A stretch of DNA of 64,000 nucleotides from NCBI GenBank assembly GCA_964035795.1, contig OZ038320.1, positions 2,622,396 through 2,686,395 of the forward strand. The letters run 5' to 3'. Made by a program: the position numbers and the translations under genes. Below are positions 34,690-64,000 of the stretch, in pieces. Below the pieces are notes generated by a model. It ran no database searches. It was not told the DNA's origin and saw nothing but the letters and a program-made list of their open reading frames with translations. The number at the start of each line of letters is the position of its first letter. Positions within the stretch are counted from its first letter, which is position 1. The DNA comes from Pterobdella sp. o SKG-2022. Lineage: Eukaryota; Annelida; Clitellata; Hirudinida; Piscicolidae.

Positions 34690-35290
34690 CAAAGCCATCA
34701 AACACATTCGTAAATGCCTCACTTTTTAAACAGCTCACAATCTCGCTCTTGCCTTCATCATTTCCAGACTAGACTACTACAACTCTTTTCTCTCCTCTCT
34801 TCCATCTACACTCATTAGAAAATTACAAAAACTTCAAAATCAAATCCCTTGCATTGTTCTCAACTGTAGCATCTTCACCCCATCTACCCAATGTCTAGAC
34901 AAGCTTCACTGGTTTTCTATACCCAAAAGGCTCATTTTCAAGATAGCTGCTCTTACCTACAACTGTCATTACTCTAAAACCCCTGGGTATCTCTACAAAC
35001 CCACAAACAATAGAAATGTTGTTTCTTCCTTAAGATCGAAAAACTCACCACTTCACTAACCAGTTGACAGAACCAAGTACTTTAGTAGATCATTCAGCCA
35101 TGCAGCACCTTCAATATAGAACATTCTCCTTAATGAAATCAGATCAATTTTTTGTCAATAATTCAATTAATCTCTCAAGACTTATTTTTTCAAACTATTA
35201 TAATCTCTTCATAAACTATAAATGTATCTTTAAACGCCTCTGATACATGTTTATTTTATGTAAAAGGGCGCTATATAAATGTAAATGTTG
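34690..35290 (+). pseudogene. 3' fragment of an L2/CR1-like LINE
   Basis: Broken plus-strand frame near 34740-35060 gives SRLDYYNSFLSSLPSTLIRK, KLQKLQNQIPCIV, then DKLHWFSIPKRLIFKIAAL. The usual element reads RLDYCNSLLxGLP, LQxVQNxAAR and LHWLPVxxRIxFKIxxL. Further down come RSFSHAAPSI and LKTYFFKLL pieces. The 3' end is GGGCGCTATATAAATGTAAA, the kind of terminus many SINEs share. Dead fragment, 5' truncated. Confidence 0.85.
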
Positions 35291-35315
35291 ACGTAAAATA
35301 GCCGAAAATCAATAT

Positions 35316-35474
35316 AATAGAAACAAACACTAAGGTTTATTGAGAAACTTAATACACGAAGCTTTTCGTAAGATTATCTTACATTATCTAGTGTGGCACT
35401 AGATAATGTAAGATACTCTTACGAAAAGCTTCGTGTATTAAGTTTCTCAATAAACCTTAGTGTTTGTTGTTATT
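35316..35474. mobile_element. Near-perfect foldback of MITE family 1
   Basis: Two arms of about 75 bp meet at CTAGTG-TGG-CACTAG with about one internal mismatch in the inner part. Each arm holds AACAAACACTAAGGTTTATT, the family core CACGAAGCTTTTCGTAAGA and CTTACATTATC. It sits in the 3' tail of the LINE fragment: TATATAAATGTAAAT occurs on both sides, so the insertion may have duplicated or split the tail. No coding capacity. Confidence 0.92.
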
Positions 35475-35649
35475 ATATAAATGTAAATAAATAAATAATA
35501 TATCTAAAATATTTTTCGTAAATAAATTATTAAAGATAACTTGATTATATGTTACTCAGGCTAAATTACCACTACATTAAAACTAAAATTATCAAAAAAT
35601 TTATTCAAAAAAAAAAAAAAATATCGTTATTAATATCAGAAATTTAATT

Positions 35650-36110
35650 ATAAGATTTTTAAAATCGAAAACACCTTCGTCTTTCCAAACTATTGCATCT
35701 AGCCTCTTACTACCACAACCATGTTGGCCAAAAAAGAAATGGAACCATGATACTGAAATTCCTAAAGAAGATTGCTGCACCAACTGGGTGTGATGAACAC
35801 AAATACCAACCTGTTGATGAAAGATCTCTACATATTTTATTTACAACTTCCTTCAAATAACTAATTATATTTTGAAGCCTATGAGCTTCAAAACTTGAAA
35901 CACTCGACAGATTACAAGAACCGGTCCGACGTCTCAAAAAGATTCTTGTTTTCCGTTGCTTATACTTGAAAGTAACCAGGCTGGAAAAAAAATCTAGAAA
36001 ATTGAAAATGGCACTGGCTGTATACAAAAGAAAAAATGGAGAAATACTGAGACGAGTCTTACGGGAAAACCAAGCTGTTTTCATTTTGTCCATTTTGTCT
36101 CTGAACAAAA
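35650..36110. other. Possible decayed coding relic
   Basis: G+C is higher here than in the flanks and short frames exist on both strands, such as FEAYELQNLKHSTDYKNRSD on the plus strand. No family was recognised and no frame is intact. It may be a processed pseudogene or transposon remnant. Confidence 0.3.
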
Positions 36111-36189
36111 AAACGTTTTTTCATTTTATTTAAAAAAAAATTTAACTAAAATATTTATTTATTTTTTTGTTATTATTATTGAAATTATT

Positions 36190-36366
36190 ATGATCTCTAT
36201 TGTTATTATTATGATTATTATTGTTATTATTATGATTATTATTGTTATTATTATGATTATTATTGTTATTATTATGATTATTATTGTTATTATTATGATT
36301 ATTATTGTTATTATCATGATTATTATTGTTGTTATTATTATGATTATTATTGTTATTATTATTTAC
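36190..36366. repeat. 21-bp minisatellite
   Basis: The unit ATGATTATTATTGTTATTAT repeats about eight times with small changes. A Met-Ile-Ile-Ile-Val-Ile-Ile frame across it reflects the repeat only. Confidence 0.93.
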
Positions 36367-38686
36367 GTAAGATCTCTGGAAAATACAGACCCCAAACTTA
36401 AACTGTTTACGTAATGTAGCTTTAGTTATTATTTTTACTTTTAAATTAAGAAAAAATATAAAAAATAATAGTTTGTATTGTTTTCATTCATTATTATTTC
36501 TATTATTCTTACCATCTTATTTTAATTAATTTTATTTTTATTATTATGTTACTTCTTATTATTATTTTTTATTTTTTTCGTTCTCATATACATAATTGGG
36601 TTTCATGAAATGTTATAACAAAGCTTTTATCTTTGGGGTTTAAAAAAGAAGCATCGACTGTTAATATTAAAGAACATATAGGTTGTCAACCTTGGGGTCT
36701 AGGATTCAAATCCCAGTCCGGGAAAATACATCAAAATAGCATTTTTACATTTTTTCAGTAGTATTAGAATTCTTTGAATAAGATTTTTTTCCGCTTTTGA
36801 TGAGCGAAATAAAAGATGCTTGCTTTTTTGTTTCTCAGTCATGGGTATTTACAAAAGCAAAAAATTGTTGATTTTTTAGTTTTTGTGCACCTCGAAAACC
36901 TCCTACCACAATTGAAAACCTACTCACTTCGTCTCAAACAGCCCGTTACCTGAATCTTTGTTTTGTCTTAAACTCTTTTATGATCGGGTGCCTACGACGG
37001 GTGAACCTGATGGCATCTTGTTAATTGTTAGGTTTAGGAGTCTACTGTGAGCCAAAAGTTTATGTCTTGTGGTGTTTGTATGGAAGCCAAAATTGCCGTG
37101 TGTATTGTATAATAATGTTTTTGTTTTAAATAGTTGAAAAATTTAAATTGTTTATTTGTGTTTAATTCAACAAAAGCTGAAAGCCAAGGCTAGACACGCG
37201 CAGCTAAAGACTTGGTGAATTAAATGATAAATAAAAATGCTCAAAGTTTTGAAAAGTTTCCATGAACATGGTTGTGAAAGATTTTCTTTTGTATATATGT
37301 TTCATTAGTTCATGAAAAAACAATTATGGAAAAATTAATTTATAAAAAATAATGTAGATGGTTTATTTTTAGTTACCGGTTATCATAGTTGAAAAATAAA
37401 CTTAAATCACAAATCATCGAAGTCAAAAATGACAAATTTGAATTGGTGTTAAAATATTTTGTTGTTTTAACATAACTATTATAGTAGTTCTTGTAAATGA
37501 GATTTTTTTTTTATTATCGTTCATTGAAACCAGTTCTTATTGTTCGTTGTTGGATATATCAAACTTTGTTTTTCTTCAAATATATTGAATGTAAAAATGG
37601 AAAAATTTATGAAAAATGATAAGATCTTGGATTATTATTATTACTTGTATTGTTATGTGAGTAACATCAATAATTTCTTTAAGTTAACGGTAAGTTAAAA
37701 ATTTTTCAAATTTTCGGAGTGAATGTAGAAAAAGTTTAAAAATGCAGTGACCAATAACAAAAATTATTCGAATGTAACAATCAAGATAAAATAAAAATTG
37801 GAAAAACTCAAAAATTAATGAGTTTAGAGCAAAAAAATCAAGGTGAATAAACTTGCAAACAACAATTCAAAATTTTAAACTTTGAGTAAAAAAACTGATA
37901 ATTATTATCAACAACGATAATGTAAAAATAAAAAATAATAATGATAAAAATAAATGAATAATGAGAATAAAAAAATAATGATGAGGAGAATTTATGAAAA
38001 ATACTGAAAATTGGAAAACTAATACAGTTAATTGAAAAAAAAAGTAGCAAGAAGTTATATATTTAAAGCATGAAAAACAAAAAAAATAAAAACAACAACA
38101 AAAACAAAAGCAATTACAAAAAAAAAGAATAAAAACAACAAAAACAGTAACAAAACAACAAAAATCAAAATATTATTAGTATTATTATTATTTCTATTAT
38201 TTAATTATTATTTCTATTATTATTATTATTATTTATGTTTATTTTTAAAATTTTATTACTATTTACATATATTCCAATCATTTCAAATTTTTTATTGATT
38301 TTTTAGTTACACCTAGCATTTCTTAATCTTAATTCTATAAATAGGCTTTGTTAAACGAATGGTTAATAATGTTACTAATACTGTAACTGTTACAAACATC
38401 ACTTTCTTTATTGATGATATTATTTTTTGAATTTATAAATCAAAATTAATTCAACTTTTTCATTATTTTTATCCTTTTCTCTATCTTCTATATTGCTTTG
38501 TTTATATTTAGTTTCTTTTTCGATATAATCGTTTTTTTCAACATCATTGTCAAAACTATCAACTCTAGCACCATCTTCGTCGTCATCATCATCAATGTTG
38601 TTATTATTAAAATTATTGTTACCATTACTATTTTTATTGTTTTTTTCATAGTGATGATGGTGACTATCATTATCATTAATATTCAG
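36367..38686. other. Intergenic region 3' of TMTC, with a tRNA-like B box relic
   Basis: Mostly A+T-rich. At 36681-36723 the sequence GGTTGTCAACC, then AGGATTCAAATCCCAG and TCCGGGA, resembles the 3' half of a tRNA with a B box. The 5' half and cloverleaf are not convincing. Nothing else was recognised. Confidence 0.35.
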
Positions 38687-58767
<20,081 letters not shown>

Positions 58768-59799
58768 CTCAGGGAGAATGTGGTAAGAAGGAGGACGAAG
58801 AAGATAATGATGGTGGCGTTGTAGTGATGTTTTCTGTTAAGAGAGCGGTATAGTGGTTAGTGTTTTTTTTTGTAATGTGGAGGAATGTTTTGTTAATGGT
58901 GTGGTGAGTTGTTGTGGTGAGTTGAGATATTGTTGGTTTGGTGAAATGTTGTTGGTGTGTTGAGATGTTGGTGTGTTGAGATGCTGTGGTCTGTTGAAAT
59001 ATTGTTGGTGTGTTGAGTTTGTGTTGTATAGATATTATTTCATGGTGTGTTGTTGTGTGTGGTGTTGTTATGTCATCGTGAGATGTTGTTGTTGTGTACA
59101 AGTGTTGAGGTGTTTGTTTTGTTGTGTTTTTAATTTTAATTTTCTTTCTATTAGCATTAGTTAAGATTAACCTAGATCAGCTTTTGTTTTTAATGATGAT
59201 AAAATTCAAAAAATTCTATCAATTAAATTTCAACCGAAATTTAAGAGAAATTTTATGACCCGTTGCAATAATTTTTAGTTAAAACTGAATGAAAAGTATA
59301 TATATTACAAGGAAGGCCCTGAAATGAGATTCATTTTGAACCATATTTATTTTTTTATTATATCGTATTGTTGATTTTATTTTTATATGAATTGTTACAT
59401 TTGTATAAATTTTTTGAGTTCTCTTTTGATTTTTGTTATTGGATGGTGTTTTGTTTTGTTGATGAGCAATAAAAAGTTTCATTTTTGAGTTTTCGTTGTT
59501 TTTATTGTTCAGGTATATTTTCAATATTATCATTATTATTTTCATGAAGTTTTTATGATTTTTTTTTTGATTTTTTTTAATTATTGTTTTTGTTGTTTTA
59601 ATGAGACACGGATGAATAAATTATGAAAGAAAATTGAAACTGGATCATTATGAGTGTGCCGTGACAATAATAAAAAAAATAAAAAAAATAAAATTGAAAT
59701 GGAAAAGATTAATAATAGAAGTAATGAATCGAATAATAAATATAATAAATATGGGGGAAGTTTTTTAGAGAGATCGTATGTTCTTTAGTAAACTTGAAT

Positions 59800-60060
59800 T
59801 TTACCAGTAACTTCAAATTATGAGATTTTATAAGAACACATTAAAGTTGTAGAGAAAGAAGACTTTTCTACAATTTCGTTGGAAATTTTAGCTGAATAAA
59901 AAATTTTTTCTACGTGTTCTTATAAATCCTCATAATTTGAAGTTACTGGTAAAAAATCTATCATTTAGTGGCTTAATGATAGATCTTTTACCAGTAACTT
60001 CAAATTATGAGGGTTTATAAGAACACGTAGAAAAAATTTTTATTTAGCTGAAATTTCCAA
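59800..60060. mobile_element. Three-limbed inverted repeat, MITE family 3
   Basis: The sequence ACCAGTAACTTCAAATTATG and its TTTATAAGAACAC continuation occur forward at 59802, reversed at about 59915-59951, and forward again at about 59991. The last two limbs form arms of about 75 bp around TAGTGGCTT. No coding capacity. Confidence 0.85.
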
Positions 60061-60394
60061 CAAGTAAAACCTTGTCATAATTCATTAGCTAGTACAGCTG
60101 GTAAAATAGAGAAAAAAATATGAAATAAATGATAAAATTATTATTAAAAGAATAATTAAGCAGGGAAATGGCAGACTATCAAAATAATATTTGGAAGTAT
60201 GAAAAATTTAATTATACTTTGCCAACTTTTCAAGCTAGGGTAAGAAATACAAAATTAACAGACACTGACTTGTTTTCATTGGAAATAAAAAATTTTATCC
60301 AAGATTTTAACATTTTTAAATACATTAAAACATGGGAATTATACAAAAATCAATGTTTATTTACAAAAAATATAAAAATATATTTCAAAAATTA

Positions 60395-61556
<1,162 letters not shown>

Positions 61557-61818
61557 CGCGAAACGAGTTTTAGGAGCTCCGTAAAATTTGGAAGTTTTAT
61601 AGTTGATAGAACGTGTTTTTTTGTCTGAAAAGTTGCGAAAGTTGTGGAAAAAATATAAGTTATTGGAAAAAAAACGAAACTTTTGAAAAAAACTGATAAC
61701 AAAAATTTTTCTTAATCTGAAGATAAAACCAACTGACAGGTAAAACCCAACAGATTAAAAAATAACGTACCAAGCTAAAGCTATCTTAATTACTGCTTAC
61801 CTATACAACTGATACTAA

Positions 61819-64000
61819 ATGGAGAATACATCATACGTGCAAAAAACACTGCGTATTGCTGATAACGTACCAGTGCAAACCCACACCAAATCCTCAAAAA
61901 AGAAGAGTGAAATAAAAAAAATTGGTTGTTGGAACGTCAGAAGCTTAGGTAATCCAACAAAGTTTAGCCTCAAGCTGAAAAATGTGATAGAAACAATGAA
62001 AGAGAAAAATCTATCTTTATTGGCAATGTCTGAAGTGCAATGGACAGGAAGTGGTATTCTCGAAGTTGATAACACAACGGTGCTGTTTTCTGGGCTTGCA
62101 GAGAAAAAAGAAGGTAACCAAAGAGGAGTAGCAATTGCTCTTCGAGGTTATCTTAGAACGGCCTGGAAGCAAGAAGGCAACTATAGTTTGATTACTGAGA
62201 GAGTGATGCAGGTCCGAATAAAAGTGAATAGAAGCCACATGAACGTCATCGCTGTCTACGCACCAACAGAAGTAGACGACGAAGTCGAGTCCGAAAGATT
62301 TTACGAAATCTTACAACAGCAAATAGATAAAGCAAACAAGAAAGATTTTGTAATTGTTCTGGAGGACTTTAATGCCCGAGTTGGACCACTTAACATTCCA
62401 TCTCGCCTTCATGACTTACACAACCCTGATGTTAGAAATAGGAATGGCACAAGATTGGTGGACCTCTGTAATAACAACGGTCTTATCATCACCAATACAA
62501 TCTTTCCACACAAAAACATACATCAGTGGACGTGGCAACACCCGCACCACAAAGGAGGCCATGTTCTCGACTATGTTCTCATCAGTCGCGAATTCAGAGC
62601 ACAAATTTATGACACGAAAGTCAGTAGAAATACAACTCACACATCAGACCATAACTTAGTCATTTCAAAATTAATATTAAATAACAACAAAAAATATACA
62701 AAAAGAACTTGCAAAAAAACAATAAATAAACTTCACATGACAATAACTAATCCAGCAAAACTCAATACTGATATAATAAAAAAATTCAGGAAAAGAATGG
62801 AAACAAATTTTAAAAATATCAACCTTCATCAACCCATTGAAGACACTTTTTTCAAGTGTTTCAAAGAAAGTTTTGTAAATGCTTCGATTACAACCTTTCC
62901 CAAAAAAACGATGTTTGAAAAACAATGGGTCAATGATGAAGTAAAAAAACTGTGAAGAAAAGTCAAATTACCACCTTCAAATAAAAACCCAGAAAACAAA
63001 CGGCCACGCAATCCCTCATGATCTTACCCATCGATACAAACAAGCAAAGTCAAAAACAAAAATAGCTTGCAGAAAAGCGATAGATACATGGTGGGAGAAC
63101 AAAGCTGAAGAAGCTGAGAAGATAACTGAGAAATCAATCAAGCAAGGTCGCGGAGGATCAATTTTAAAAATGTTAAAACTGATAAAAACCTCAAAAATTA
63201 AGACCTCAACAAATTTGAAAGACGAAGATGGTATAACAATAATTACCTCATCAGACAACAAAATTAATAGATGGAAAGAATATTTTGCAAAATCTGCCAA
63301 AAATGATACAGTAGTAGATGATAAAGCATATAACGAGCTGATACCTCCAACAATTTCTCTTGCTCCAGAAGTAGTTGGTGACCTATCTAGACCAATCTCA
63401 AAAACGAAACTTTTGAGAGCACTAAAACAAACTAAAATGGAAACGGTCCCAGGTATCGACGAAATAAGCTCGAACATGCTCAAAGCTGGTGCCAAGGTAT
63501 CTGTAGAGTGGCTAAAAGTGATCATGGACAAAATATGGGAAACAGAATCCATACCGAGAGAATGGACAAACCAAATCATAATCCAAATACACAAACACGG
63601 TTCCAGGTCACGATGTAAAAACTACAGAAGCATTTCACTACTATGTGTTGCGAGCAAAATATTTGGCAAAGCAGTTCTCAATAGAATGGAGGATGTTGTT
63701 GAGAGCCAACTGGGTGAACACCAGGCCGGTTTCAGGTCAAATAGAGGGTGCTGCGACCAGATTTTTGCAACAAAAATTCTAATGCAGAGAGCAAAAGAAT
63801 TCAATAAAGCAATTGATATCTGTTTTGTAGACCTTCATAAAGCCTATGACACAGTAAACAGAAATGCACCGTGGGAAGTTCTTTCAAAATCCTTCGGCAT
63901 ACCAGAAAAATTAATCCGTATTCTCAAGACCCTTCACTGTGGTACAACTGGGTTAATACATGCTGATGGACAGATCTCAGAAAAATTCCCAATTGAAGTT
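61819..64000 (+). mobile_element. Non-LTR retrotransposon with AP endonuclease and reverse transcriptase, cut by window end
   Basis: The first frame (61819-62955) is an AP-endonuclease domain: GCWNVRSLG, AMSEVQWTGSG, VYAPTEVDD, LEDFNARVG, HVLDYVLIS and TSDHNLV in order. After a stop and a +1 shift, the frame from about 63005 continues with TVPGIDEISSNMLKAG, NYRSISLLCVASKIF, EHQAGFRSNRG and FVDLHKAYDTVNRN (palm motif A with its Asp). The YADD motif would lie beyond the edge. The clade is not settled; the sequence looks RTE- or RTEX-like. Apart from the one shift and stop it is well preserved, so it is young. ATG 61819 follows the (TG)n tract by 265 bp, which may be its 5' untranslated region. 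In DFNA the usual preceding Gly is Glu. Confidence 0.9.

Noticed and set aside
36190..36366. CRISPR-like array
   Set aside because: Unit of 21 bp with no unique spacers; a minisatellite in an animal genome.
36660..36727. tRNA gene on the strength of a GATTCAAATCC B box
   Set aside because: No A box or closed cloverleaf upstream; at most a relic.

Overview
The window is about 70% A+T. Its genes are split by GT-AG introns, it is full of microsatellites, and it carries several non-LTR retrotransposon relics, a tRNA-derived SINE and foldback (MITE-like) elements. Every identifiable gene is animal: a PAR-3 polarity scaffold, a KLF15-type zinc-finger factor, a TMTC TPR protein, DJ-1 and mitochondrial ribosomal protein mL54. 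This points to an A+T-rich invertebrate nuclear genome. Several genes have an AG acceptor just 5' of the start codon with no evident upstream exon. That is compatible with spliced-leader trans-splicing but does not prove it. The species cannot be told from sequence alone.

Layout, plus strand unless stated. (1) 1446-3367: DJ-1/PARK7, five exons. (2) 3972-5263: a small unrecognised three-exon gene. (3) 5264-11410: intergenic, with a long (TTA)n tract. (4) 11411-20002: a complete PAR-3 gene of 17 exons, 1161 residues, with an N-terminal oligomerisation domain, three PDZ domains and a basic C-terminal region. A SINE and MITE cores lie in its introns. (5) 20349-20480: a MITE with terminal inverted repeats. 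(6) Two paralogues of an unknown Arg-rich protein (about 21287-21671 and 27472-27830) lie in a tandem segmental duplication. Between them sit MRPL54 (22915-23622) and two minus-strand LINE relics. (7) 28983-31923: KLF15-like factor, two exons. (8) 31924-38686: gene-poor, with simple repeats, a 3' LINE fragment and a near-perfect foldback. (9) 38687-58767, minus strand: the 3' part of a TMTC gene, 11 firm exons and two doubtful small ones; its N-terminal membrane half must lie beyond the right edge. One large intron holds a 5'-truncated Asn-rich LINE in the opposite orientation. (10) 59800-60060: a three-limbed inverted repeat. (11) 61021-61553: 533 bp of uninterrupted (TG)n. (12) 61819-64000: a LINE with endonuclease and start of reverse transcriptase, running off the window.

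The genes form no operon-like pathway; each is an independent eukaryotic gene. Exon chains were built by matching reading phase, splice consensus and family alignment from memory. For PAR-3, DJ-1, mL54 and KLF15 the summed exon lengths are exact multiples of three, which supports the models. Splice boundaries remain predictions.
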